NCBI GenBank assembly: GCA_964555935.1
Contig: CAZKUN010000013.1
Coordinates: 12,997-76,996 of the forward strand
From: CAZKUN01 sp964555935
GTDB taxonomy: Bacteria; Armatimonadota; Zipacnadia; Zipacnadales; VGFC01
DNA: 64,000 nucleotides
Reading direction: 5' to 3'
The notes beneath the pieces are model-generated. The model was given only the letters and a program-made list of their open reading frames with translations. It did no database searches and was not told where the DNA came from. The stretch's first letter is position 1. Every line of letters begins with the position of its first letter. The position numbers were made by a program, and so were the translations under genes. This document shows, piece by piece, positions 26,703 to 34,765 of the stretch.

Positions 26703-27530
26703 ATGGCTGAACTGAGTGATGAAGCGCGTGTGGGCGGGCCGATTCCGTTGTATGAGGATGGTCCGCCGCCGGTTGATGACAGTCACTCGCCGGGGGAGGT
26801 CCCGACGATCGTGCCGTTTCCCGTGGACGCGGATGAATCGACAGGAGCAGTGGTCGTGTGTCCCGGCGGCGGCTACGGGGGGCGCGCCGACCATGAGGGT
26901 GAGCCGATCGCGCGGATGCTGAACGAGCATGGCATTGCGGGATTCGTCTGTCACTACCGGGTGGCCCCGTATAGGCACCCCGTGCCGCTGATGGATGCCT
27001 CGCGGGCGATCCGCTGGGTGCGACGCCATGCGGATGAATACAATGTGAATCCGAAGCGAGTGGGAGTGCTGGGGTTCTCGGCGGGCGGGCACCTGGCGTC
27101 GACCGTGGCGACGCATTACGACGCGGGCGAGGCCCGGGCGGCTGACCCGGTCGAGCGCGAGGGATCGCGGCCGGACGCGGCGGTTCTTTGCTACCCAGTC
27201 ATCTCGTTTGAGCCGCCGTTTCGGCATGTGGGCTCGATGAACAACCTGCTGGGCGCGGACCCGCCGGATGGGCTGAGGCTGTCGCTATCGAACGAGTTGC
27301 AGGTGACGGAGGACACGCCGCCGACGTTCCTCTGGCACACGGCTGAGGACGCCGGCGTGCCGGTCGAGAACAGCCTGCTGTTCGCGAGCGCGCTGAGCGC
27401 AAAGGGCGTGCCGTTTGAGCTGCACGTGTACCCGCACGGCGCGCATGGGCTCGGCCTGGCGCCGGATGATCCGCACGTCGCGACATGGGCCAGGCTGTGT
27501 GGCGAGTGGCTGAAGGGACTGGGGTTCTGA
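26703..27530 (+). CDS. Alpha/beta hydrolase (acetyl-xylan-esterase/BD-FAE-like)
   Basis: A 275-residue cytoplasmic serine hydrolase. ATG 26703 is preceded by AAGGAG with 6-nt spacing. Landmarks are the oxyanion loop CPGGGYGGRADHEG, the nucleophile elbow GFSAGG (S126), an acidic residue in AEDAGVPVENS, and the catalytic histidine in PHGAHGLGL. This arrangement matches the family of bacterial carbohydrate esterases (acetyl-xylan or feruloyl esterase-like). It would remove acyl groups from sugars or oligosaccharides; the acyl group is unknown. Its TGA overlaps the ATG of the next gene (TGATG overlap), so the two are translationally coupled. Confidence 0.85.
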   Translation: MAELSDEARVGGPIPLYEDGPPPVDDSHSPGEVPTIVPFPVDADESTGAVVVCPGGGYGGRADHEGEPIARMLNEHGIAGFVCHYRVAPYRHPVPLMDASRAIRWVRRHADEYNVNPKRVGVLGFSAGGHLASTVATHYDAGEARAADPVEREGSRPDAAVLCYPVISFEPPFRHVGSMNNLLGADPPDGLRLSLSNELQVTEDTPPTFLWHTAEDAGVPVENSLLFASALSAKGVPFELHVYPHGAHGLGLAPDDPHVATWARLCGEWLKGLGF

Positions 27531-29080
27531 TGGGAGGAGCAATCGCAGCTGTCGTCATACTGGGACTGTGCGGCGGATCGCGCGCCGACGACCTGACGTT
27601 CACGCGCGAGCGGTCTGATGAGATGGCGGAGGCGACCCTGAACGCTACTGATCTCTCGGAGGCGGAGGGCAATGATCTGGCGTGGGGGATGGGCTACGTG
27701 CTCAACGGGTACATGGAGTTGTATGAGGCGACGGGGGATCGCGATTACCTGCGGAAGGGCGTTGCGCTGGCCGACCAGATGCTGGCCGTGCGCGACGACA
27801 AGCTTGGACGCGAGGACTTTGCCGGTCGGTCGCTGCCGGTGTGGGGAGTTGGCGCCCAGTTCACCGTGGCAAGCGCGACGCTGAAGGATGTCGATGGACG
27901 GGACGCGGTTCTGCTGAGATCGATACGGTATGCCTACAACGACCAGACGGTGGTGACCGTTGAGACCGGCTCAGAACCGGGGACGTGGAAGCTATCGCAC
28001 GTGAACGAGCAGTGGAAAGAGCGCGCCACGCAGAGCTTCGACAATCTGAGTCTTGACCCCGACTCGCCGAGGTACATTGAGACGGTCATCGCCCAGGTGG
28101 AGTACCATCCGGACATCGACTTCGAGCGGGATCTCGAAGAGACGCCGTCGTTTCTGCTGATCGCGCTGGACCTGAGGCCGGATGCCACCGACAAGACGCT
28201 GGCGCCGGTCGACGACCTGAGGCTCGCTCCGCAGCGGGTGGCGTACGGGGGATACATCGGCCCGATCTGCGCGCCGATGATGCGGTTGGCGGCGGTGGTG
28301 ATGAAGGACCGGGCGTTGCGGGAGGAGTTTGGCGAGGCTGCCAAGCGCTACAGCGATGCGTGTGAGGAGTCGTTCGCGTATTGGCAGGACTCGTGGCGGA
28401 ACGGCCCCGGCAAGGGTGAGGGCTACTACCTCCTCGTGGCCAAGGGCGATCCGTTCTGGTGCGATGGCGTGGGCGCGCCGCTGAACTACCTCTGCGCGGC
28501 GGGGCAAGCGCTGATACACCTGTATGACGCGACGGGTAAGGCCAAGTATCGGCGCAAGGCGGCGCGGATTGCGCGGCTACTGAAGAGCCAGCTTGAGCTG
28601 AGTGAAGACGACACGTATACCTGGACCTACTGGTGGGGCGCGGCGGAAACTGGGTGGACGAAGGAGGACGACCTCAGCGTCTACACCCCCGCTTACCCCG
28701 GCGGCAAGTACATCGAGGACATCTCACACGGCGCCTGGGATGTCGAGCACGCGCTGCTCATGTATGAACACGGGCTCGTGTTCACTCGTGAGGACATGGA
28801 GCGGTTCGCGAACACGTTCACAGAGAACATCATCATGCCGGGCGAGGACCGCGTCGCGGATCGCGTCGACGGAAGCACGTACACCGAGGGCACGAATAAC
28901 ATCGCGGGCGGTCGGTGGATGGAACTGAGCGAGTTCGATCCCGCGATCTTCACGACGATGCGCGACATCTTCGAGGCGAACGGTTACCACAAAGGCGCGT
29001 ATGGTCACCTCGCGGAGGTGTACGCGAGGCTGTACAAGTGGCAGGAGAGGCTCGCGGGTGAGGACGGCGGGAGTCAGTAG
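27530..29080 (+). CDS. Secreted alpha/alpha-toroid protein with a beta-rich, tail-sheath-like insertion
   Basis: A 516-residue protein with a signal peptide (about 1-19, ending near SRA-DD). Residues 45-100 and 240-510 show paired helices (GYVLNGYMELYEATGDRDYL; GQALIHLYDATGKAKYR) typical of six-hairpin glycosidases and glucuronyl C5-epimerase-like toroids. Between them, residues about 105-235 are beta-rich and contain FDNLSLDPDSPRYIE (170-184), which closely resembles a segment known from phage tail-sheath proteins (pattern F-x-NLSxDPxSPRYV). I know of no family combining the two. A late ISHGAWDVEHAL segment may contribute to the active site. It is coupled to the upstream hydrolase. Function is unknown; a role on uronic-acid glycans is a guess from the toroid and neighbours. 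Confidence 0.55.
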   Translation: MGGAIAAVVILGLCGGSRADDLTFTRERSDEMAEATLNATDLSEAEGNDLAWGMGYVLNGYMELYEATGDRDYLRKGVALADQMLAVRDDKLGREDFAGRSLPVWGVGAQFTVASATLKDVDGRDAVLLRSIRYAYNDQTVVTVETGSEPGTWKLSHVNEQWKERATQSFDNLSLDPDSPRYIETVIAQVEYHPDIDFERDLEETPSFLLIALDLRPDATDKTLAPVDDLRLAPQRVAYGGYIGPICAPMMRLAAVVMKDRALREEFGEAAKRYSDACEESFAYWQDSWRNGPGKGEGYYLLVAKGDPFWCDGVGAPLNYLCAAGQALIHLYDATGKAKYRRKAARIARLLKSQLELSEDDTYTWTYWWGAAETGWTKEDDLSVYTPAYPGGKYIEDISHGAWDVEHALLMYEHGLVFTREDMERFANTFTENIIMPGEDRVADRVDGSTYTEGTNNIAGGRWMELSEFDPAIFTTMRDIFEANGYHKGAYGHLAEVYARLYKWQERLAGEDGGSQ

Positions 29081-29104
29081 CCCGGAGTCCTGGGAATGAC
29101 CGGA

Positions 29105-29140
29105 AACCACGAAGACACAGAGGGCGCTAAGGACGGCGAG
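29105..29140. repeat. Intergenic 'ACCACGAAG' type repeat
   Basis: The gap holds AACCACGAAGACACAGAGG followed by GCGCTAAGGACGGCGAG, a purine-rich short-period element resembling 55138-55171 (AACCACCAAGAGCGCCAAGG...). Similar AACCACxAAGxxC repeats are familiar from other environmental bacterial genomes. Confidence 0.5.
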
Positions 29141-29153
29141 AAATGAGGGCAAC

Positions 29154-30590
29154 ATGAGATCCAACACGCTATCGATCGGCTTCCTGACGTTGTGCGCGGC
29201 GGCAGTCATGGCACAGGACGCGGACGTGCCGAGTTTGGCGGAGGTGCGCGAGCAGCTTCTCGGGACGCCCGCGACGAGTGCGAATCACGCGGATCGCTTA
29301 CCGATTCTGGTCGCGCTCGACTACCACCTCGAGCAACCGAACTCAGAATATGCGGATGCCGTGGTCGAGCACTATGGGCTGATGGTCGACAAGGTGCTGG
29401 ATGAGGTGAAGAAGACGGTGGTTGACGAGGGCGTGGTGGTTTGGAAGCTGTACAGCAGCAGCATCATCGTGAAGACGCCGAAGACCGTGTTTGCCTTCGA
29501 CCTTGACGAAGGCCCGTACACCGGAGTTGGCGAGCCGGATCGCGTCAAGCCAGACGGCCCATTGCGGATGCACTTCACCGAGAAGCAGCGCAGGCGGATG
29601 GCCCGGTTGGTGGATGTGTCGTTCCACACGCACGGCCACCATGATCACGTGGACTACGCGCTGACGGAGGCGATGATCAAGGCGGGCACGCCCGTGATCG
29701 TGCCGGATGACATCCGCAGGATGTGGGCGCGCGCGCCTTTCGCCGACGAGCTGACGACGGTCGACGGCGAGCCGACGACCACGTTTGAGATCGCCGGCCT
29801 GAAGGTCGAGACCTTCTCATCCCAGCAGTGGATGGCTCCCGACCACAGCATCAAGACCCCCTGCAACGCGTACCTGGTGACGACGGATAGCGGCGTCACC
29901 GTGCTGGCGAAGGGCGATATCAACGAGGGCGACGACATCCTGCCGTGGTTCTCGGATCTGAAGGAGCGCGAGATCGGCGTCGACTTGTACGTGGGCCATA
30001 TCTTCTATTGGTGGGGGCGCGACGTGCTGCCACAGATCCTCCGGATGCACGACCCGTTCATCATCCCCGGCCATGAGTACGAGTTCGTCCACCGCAAGCC
30101 CGACGAAGCGGGGTCCGGGACGGGGTCGTACACGACGCTCAGCAAGCGATTCGCGAATCAGCTCGAACGGGAGAAGGCGGTTGTGCTGAGCTGGGGCGAG
30201 GCGTTCGCGTACTTGCCCGAACTGCACCGCGAATCGAAGTCGCCGCTGATCTTGACCTGGATTGAGATCGACCCCCAGCCCCGCAAGGTCGAGGTCCGGG
30301 TGGGGGAGACGCTTGAGGTCGATCTGAACGCGACGAGTGAGGGCGTGACGATCCGGCGCTGGTACCTGTCGTTCAGCAAGACGGATGCGCTGAGGAACGT
30401 CCCGGGCTTTGACGAGCGCGAGTGGGGCGGGATCCTGCACGATCCTGATGGCGACGGCAAGTTCAGCGTTTCCACTGCGGGTTGGCCGGTCGGCGAGTAT
30501 ACGCTCGGATGCACCGCGGACGACTGGCCGGAGGGGGGAACCCGCACCTCCGGCAGTATTCACGTGACCGTTCTGGCGGGTGAAGGCTAA
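29154..30590 (+). CDS. Exported metallo-beta-lactamase-fold hydrolase
   Basis: A 478-residue protein with a signal peptide (about 1-20, ending MAQ-DA). The zinc motif is HTHGHHDHVD (H160, H162, D164, H165; HxHxDH), and later AKGDINEGDD and PGHEYEF supply further metal-site residues. The catalytic part covers about 90-370; the final 100 residues form a separate beta domain (VEVRVGETLEVDLNATSEGV). The family hydrolyses diverse ester, lactam or phosphodiester bonds; lactonase activity on sugar lactones would fit the neighbourhood, but there is no direct evidence. Its stop overlaps by 4 bp with the stop of the convergent glycosyltransferase gene. Confidence 0.8.
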   Translation: MRSNTLSIGFLTLCAAAVMAQDADVPSLAEVREQLLGTPATSANHADRLPILVALDYHLEQPNSEYADAVVEHYGLMVDKVLDEVKKTVVDEGVVVWKLYSSSIIVKTPKTVFAFDLDEGPYTGVGEPDRVKPDGPLRMHFTEKQRRRMARLVDVSFHTHGHHDHVDYALTEAMIKAGTPVIVPDDIRRMWARAPFADELTTVDGEPTTTFEIAGLKVETFSSQQWMAPDHSIKTPCNAYLVTTDSGVTVLAKGDINEGDDILPWFSDLKEREIGVDLYVGHIFYWWGRDVLPQILRMHDPFIIPGHEYEFVHRKPDEAGSGTGSYTTLSKRFANQLEREKAVVLSWGEAFAYLPELHRESKSPLILTWIEIDPQPRKVEVRVGETLEVDLNATSEGVTIRRWYLSFSKTDALRNVPGFDEREWGGILHDPDGDGKFSVSTAGWPVGEYTLGCTADDWPEGGTRTSGSIHVTVLAGEG

Positions 30591-31270
30591 CGCGACCGGA
30601 CCGTTGCCGGCTCTTCGTAGTCGACGAGGATAAGGTCTGATTCGTCGATGAGGTGCTCGTAATCGCCCTTCGAGTCGATCCTGCGGTAGGCGTCGTATTT
30701 CTCGCGGACCTTGACCGGGAACGAGTAGCCGTAGTGGCGGATCTTCACGTCCGACAGGCCCCCAGGTCCTTGCATGCCAAGCACGTGCGCGCCATGGATC
30801 GGCTGGAACGGGTAGCGAAGGCTCGGCTGGTTGCGGAACAGCCGCGTGTGGACATGGTGCAGCGTCTCCTTGCCCCATTTCCCGTCCATTCGATACTGCG
30901 TCTTGCCATGCCAGAAGTGCAGCATGTGGAAGCCCCAGACCACGTACTCATCTTGGTGAGTGAGTTCGTCGATCCGGGCTGCGATGCGGTCCTCGAACAC
31001 CTCGTCGATGTCCATCATCAGGATCCAGTCGGGCTCCGTGCCCTTCACCAGCCCCAGCAACACGTTCCGGTCGAGCCCCTCGTCAAAGAACGTCTTTGGC
31101 CACGGCAGCACGGTGCTGACCTTCGGGAACGACCTGCAGATCTCCACCGTGCGGTCAGTGCTCCCGTCGTCAACCATGACGATTTCATCCACGAACTCGC
31201 TTAGCCCCCGGAGGCACTCTTCCGCCCACATCTCTCCGTCTTTCACCCGTATCCCCGCTGTCAGCTTCAT
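30587..31270 (-). CDS. GT2-family glycosyltransferase
   Basis: A 227-residue GT-A-fold transferase. VMVDDGSTDRT and the metal-binding LMMDIDE (DxD) are intact and in the expected order. No membrane segment is seen, so it is cytoplasmic. It belongs with the rightward glycosyltransferase island but is transcribed away from it, from a strong minus-strand promoter at 31392-31419 across a leader of about 115 nt that contains two palindromes. The ribosome-binding site (AGAGGA, about 7 nt before ATG) is good. Donor and acceptor are unknown. Confidence 0.85.
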   Translation of the reverse strand: MKLTAGIRVKDGEMWAEECLRGLSEFVDEIVMVDDGSTDRTVEICRSFPKVSTVLPWPKTFFDEGLDRNVLLGLVKGTEPDWILMMDIDEVFEDRIAARIDELTHQDEYVVWGFHMLHFWHGKTQYRMDGKWGKETLHHVHTRLFRNQPSLRYPFQPIHGAHVLGMQGPGGLSDVKIRHYGYSFPVKVREKYDAYRRIDSKGDYEHLIDESDLILVDYEEPATVRSR

Positions 31271-31291
31271 GGTGGTCCTCTCAGTGTGATG

Positions 31292-31306
31292 GTGGCATTA
31301 TGCCAC
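31292..31306. promoter_or_regulatory. Perfect 15-bp palindrome, candidate operator
   Basis: GTGGCAT-T-ATGCCAC, a perfect 7-bp inverted repeat with a one-base centre, lies 22-36 nt upstream of the leftward glycosyltransferase start and inside its predicted leader. It fits a dimeric repressor site or a small RNA hairpin near the ribosome-binding site. No regulator gene is nearby. Confidence 0.5.
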
Positions 31307-31323
31307 TGCACACATATTCACTG

Positions 31324-31335
31324 GCGATTAATCGC
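31324..31335. promoter_or_regulatory. Perfect 12-bp palindrome, candidate operator
   Basis: GCGATTAATCGC is fully self-complementary and lies about 30 bp upstream of the rightward -35 box and within the predicted leftward leader. It is a plausible regulator site for one or both promoters. Confidence 0.45.
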
Positions 31336-31364
31336 TTTTACAGGGTTAATTAGTGAAATATATG

Positions 31365-31393
31365 TTGACATGGCCAGTCGCTGCGAGTAGTAT
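31365..31393 (+). promoter_or_regulatory. Sigma70-type promoter for the glycosyltransferase operon
   Basis: TTGACA at 31365-31370 is followed after 17 bp by TAGTAT at 31388-31393 (4 of 6 to consensus); TATTAT at 31391 is an alternative with longer spacing. The upstream 40 bp are AT-rich, like an UP element, in a genome region that is otherwise GC-rich. Transcription would begin near 31400, about 92 nt before the GTG at 31492. Confidence 0.65.
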
Positions 31394-31419
31394 TATACAA
31401 GTAGCGCATATTCTGTCAA
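31392..31419 (-). promoter_or_regulatory. Consensus sigma70 promoter for the leftward glycosyltransferase gene
   Basis: On the minus strand TTGACA (31419-31414) is followed after 16 bp by TATAAT (31397-31392), both perfect matches to consensus, with AT-rich DNA upstream. The start site would be near 31385, leaving a leader of about 115 nt. Its -10 box overlaps the -10 box of the rightward promoter. Confidence 0.75.
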
Positions 31420-31491
31420 TAAATATTACTAAGTTGGATCTGTGAGCGTCAGGACGGGCGGACAGGTCCACGGGCCAGAGCGAGGGCGCGC

Positions 31492-33495
31492 GTGCGCATC
31501 CTGGATTTCATCACACACCCACCATTCCAGAGCGAGCTGTGCAAGACCGGGCATGAGTTCGTGCTCGCGGCGAGCGAGTGCTGGGACCACTGGGACGTCA
31601 GCCTGAGGCCGCTGCCTGGCAACGCGTCAGTTGTCTCCGAGATCGACCCCGAAGGACTCGACTTGGCGATCGTCGCGACGCGCGAGCAATACGTGCGGGC
31701 GGCGCGCCTGGACATTCCCGTCATCTTATTGAGCCACACAATCATGCACCCATGGGATCGGGAGTTCTTCGCCGCTCTGCCCGATCATGTGGAGATGGTC
31801 TACGTAAGCGACCACAAGCGCGCGACGTTCGGGGACCTCGGCCAGAGGGGCCGGACCATCCGCCTGGCGGCGGACGCTGACGAGGATTTCACCGGCTACT
31901 CCGGCGCGGACGCCCGGATTCTCAACGTGACAAACCGGTTCTCGCAGCAGGGGGACCGAGGCTATGACCTGTATCGGCGCCTGACCGAGGGGTTGCCGGT
32001 GCAGGTCATCGGGCATCATAACGACCCGATACCGGGGGCGCGCGCCGCGACCGATCTCGACGACTTGCGGCAGCTGTATCGCACGAATCGCGCGTACCTG
32101 AACACGGACCCCCAGGGGCGATTGCACCTGGCAACGCTCGAGGCGATGGCCACGGGGATGCCGCTGGTCTCGCCCCCGATCGCGGAGTTGATGCCATACG
32201 TTGACGACGGAGTCAACGCGTTCGTTAGCACCGACGAGGGTGCGCTCCGCGACGCCCTGGAGGAGCTTCTCGAGGACGAGGAGCTAGCGCAGCGTGTCGG
32301 CGAGGCGGGACGCGCGATCGTCCGGACCCACTTCGGGATCGATCGCTTCCTGCGCGAATGGTCCGAGGCCATTGGCGACGTCGCGGATCGACGCGGCAAG
32401 AGCGCCGGCCGCGGATCGCCGCTTCGCCCGCGCCGCGCGGGGGACGATTCGGGGCTGCGCGTGGCGATCAATGTCGGCCTGCTCGGAACGATCAAGACCG
32501 GCATCGGCCAGCACGCCGCGAACCTGGTGGAGGGTCTCGCCGCGACGGACGGGCCGAACTCGTATCATCTGATCGTGGGCACGTCATCCGTGGACAAGCT
32601 GCCCACCGGCCACAACCTGCACCCGCTGCTCGTCCGCTCAGGCGACGAGATGTGGGAAGAGACAGGACTGCCGTCGGTGCTGGAGGAATGCCGGGCGGAT
32701 GTATATCACAGCCCCGCATTTGGTATCCCGATCGTGAAACCATGCCCGTGTGTGGCGACGGTTCACGACTGCATCCCGAAGCTATTCCCCGAGCACGCGC
32801 CCCCGTTTCTCAGGCGTTTCTTCGACGATTGGGCGCCGACTTGGATGAAACTCGCCGACCACCTGATCGCAGTGTCAGAGCACACCAAGCACGACATCGC
32901 GCATCTGTATGGGGTGTCCGAGGACAAGATCACGGTCATCTATCAGGCGAGCCCCAGCCGCCGGCGAGTTGATGATGAAGAAGCGATCTCCGACGTGAAG
33001 CGGCGGCTGGGCATTCCCGGGCCATACGTTCTCTATGTCGGGCGCATCGAGCTGCGGAAGAACATCGCAGGCATGATCGATGCGTTCCGGCTATTGCGAG
33101 CACGGGGGGACTTTGATGGGACCCTCGTGCTCGCCGGGCCGCGGGACCCCGAGCCTCACGATCCTGAAGGGGTGTTGCCGCCGGAGGGCGAGTACGGCGA
33201 CATCATCGTGCCGGGCTTCGTCGCGGAGGACGACCTCTCGGGCTTGTATTCGGGGGCGCAGGCGTTCTGCTTCCCGTCCTTCTACGAGGGTTTCGGGCTG
33301 CCCGTCCTCGAGGCGCTGGCCTGCGGGGTACCGGTCGTGACATCCAACGTGTCATCGCTTCCTGAGGTCGGCGGCGACGCGGCCATCTACGTGAACCCAC
33401 ACGACATCGAAGACATGGCGGACGGCATGAGCCGTGCCATTTCCGACACCCAGCTCCGGGGGGGAGCTGGTCCGGCGCGGGCTCGCGCAAGCTAG
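31492..33495 (+). CDS. Two-domain glycosyltransferase (GT-B + GT4), frameshifted near the C terminus
   Basis: As read, a 667-residue protein starting at GTG 31492. Residues 1-300 form a degenerate GT-B unit ending in GRLHLATLEAMATGMPLVSP, and residues 322-655 form a complete GT4 unit (LRVAINVGLLGTIKTGIGQHAANL; donor-site PSFYEGFGLPVLEAL). At 33458-33464 a run of seven G shifts the frame, giving a short odd tail (RGGAGPARARAS). With six G the frame would continue as LRGELVRRGLAQASRF through the normal last helices to a stop at 33562, restoring the usual GT4 end. So this is either a sequence error, a phase-variable tract or a recent mutation. It is the first gene of the rightward operon. Confidence 0.8.
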   Translation: MRILDFITHPPFQSELCKTGHEFVLAASECWDHWDVSLRPLPGNASVVSEIDPEGLDLAIVATREQYVRAARLDIPVILLSHTIMHPWDREFFAALPDHVEMVYVSDHKRATFGDLGQRGRTIRLAADADEDFTGYSGADARILNVTNRFSQQGDRGYDLYRRLTEGLPVQVIGHHNDPIPGARAATDLDDLRQLYRTNRAYLNTDPQGRLHLATLEAMATGMPLVSPPIAELMPYVDDGVNAFVSTDEGALRDALEELLEDEELAQRVGEAGRAIVRTHFGIDRFLREWSEAIGDVADRRGKSAGRGSPLRPRRAGDDSGLRVAINVGLLGTIKTGIGQHAANLVEGLAATDGPNSYHLIVGTSSVDKLPTGHNLHPLLVRSGDEMWEETGLPSVLEECRADVYHSPAFGIPIVKPCPCVATVHDCIPKLFPEHAPPFLRRFFDDWAPTWMKLADHLIAVSEHTKHDIAHLYGVSEDKITVIYQASPSRRRVDDEEAISDVKRRLGIPGPYVLYVGRIELRKNIAGMIDAFRLLRARGDFDGTLVLAGPRDPEPHDPEGVLPPEGEYGDIIVPGFVAEDDLSGLYSGAQAFCFPSFYEGFGLPVLEALACGVPVVTSNVSSLPEVGGDAAIYVNPHDIEDMADGMSRAISDTQLRGGAGPARARAS

Positions 33496-33601
33496 TCGGT
33501 TCACGGCCGAGGACGCGGCGCGCAAGACGATTGAGGTCTACGAAAAGGCGGCGCGGAGCTGACTCCGGGCCGACGAGAAGATCGACTGGGGCAATAAGCC
33601 A

Positions 33602-34765
33602 ATGCGGGTAGCCATTGACTGTCGGAGCGTGTTCGCCGGGTGCGGCGGAATCGGGCGCTACACTACGCAGCTCGTGAAGGCCATCGCGAGGATCGATCGC
33701 GATACCGATTACTACCTCGTCCGCACCAAGGCCAAGAACGAAGGGCCGATTGTCGAGCAGGACAATGTCTACGAGATCGTCGTCTCGGCAGGCATGCTTG
33801 ACGAGAACTTCGAGCAGCTCCACCTCCCGCAACTGCTGGAAAGCTACGAGATCGATCTGTACCACAACACGACATTCTCGCTCCCGATCGTCCAGCCATG
33901 CGTGACGGTCACAACGATTCATGACGTCGTCTTCCACTTCCGGCCAGACCTGGTCAGGCCGGGGCTGAACGAGTACCTCGCCAAGTGGTCGCGCGTCGCG
34001 GCGGAGACGGCAACGCGCATCATCACGGTGTCTCAGTATTCCAAGGCCGCTATCTGCGACGCGTACGGCGTCGATCCGGCCGGCGTGTCGGTGATCCATG
34101 AGGCGGCGGACGCCGAGCGTTTCAGGCCGCGGTACGGTGGCGCGCTGGAGATCGAGTTCCGCAAGTGCTACGACATCAGCGGCCCATTTGTGCTGTACGT
34201 CGGCTCGCTCGAACCGAAGAAGAACATCGATCGCCTGTTGGCGGCGTTCAAGCGCGCGCGGCGCGATTCACGCTTACCGCACCGGCTCGTGCTGGCCGGA
34301 GGAGGGGGCGGCATGGATTACGACGTGCAAGCGGCGATCGAGGAACTCGGGCTGGAGCAACTTGTGACGGTAACGGGCTACTTGCCTGACAGGTACCTGC
34401 CGGTGGCGTACAACGCCGCTGATCTGTTCGCGTACCTGTCGCTCTATGAGGGATTTGGCTTGCCACCGCTTGAGGCGATGGCGTGCGGAACGCCGACGCT
34501 GGTGACGGACTGCACGTCGCTACCGGAGGTGGTGGGGACGGGCGCTGTTAGGGTGTCGCCGACCGACCCGGATGAGATCGCCGCCGCGCTGGCGTGGATG
34601 CTTACCGACCGGGCGCTGCAGGAGAAACTGAGGGAGCGTGGCCCGGAACGCGCCGCTCAATTCTCGTGGCAGCGCGCGGCGCTAGAGACGCTCGAGGTCT
34701 ACCGGATGTGTCAGTCGCGCCAGTGGCTGCCCGCCGAGGCCATGCTTGAGGAGGCGCACCAGTGA
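33602..34765 (+). CDS. GT4-family glycosyltransferase
   Basis: A 387-residue retaining GT-B transferase. The N-terminal MRVAIDCRSVFAGCGGIGRYT is the acceptor-side Rossmann start, and the donor-site E-x7-E motif lies in LSLYEGFGLPPLEAM. It is close in layout to the second half of the preceding gene and to 36761-37903 (the 'DCR' subtype). Its TGA overlaps the GTG of the next gene by four bases, showing translational coupling. Cytoplasmic; nucleotide-sugar donor unknown. Confidence 0.9.
   Translation: MRVAIDCRSVFAGCGGIGRYTTQLVKAIARIDRDTDYYLVRTKAKNEGPIVEQDNVYEIVVSAGMLDENFEQLHLPQLLESYEIDLYHNTTFSLPIVQPCVTVTTIHDVVFHFRPDLVRPGLNEYLAKWSRVAAETATRIITVSQYSKAAICDAYGVDPAGVSVIHEAADAERFRPRYGGALEIEFRKCYDISGPFVLYVGSLEPKKNIDRLLAAFKRARRDSRLPHRLVLAGGGGGMDYDVQAAIEELGLEQLVTVTGYLPDRYLPVAYNAADLFAYLSLYEGFGLPPLEAMACGTPTLVTDCTSLPEVVGTGAVRVSPTDPDEIAAALAWMLTDRALQEKLRERGPERAAQFSWQRAALETLEVYRMCQSRQWLPAEAMLEEAHQ

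Noticed and set aside
31492..33495. Treating the glycosyltransferase as two separate genes
   Set aside because: The two domains are in one continuous frame with a short linker near residue 300-320; only the very end is frameshifted.
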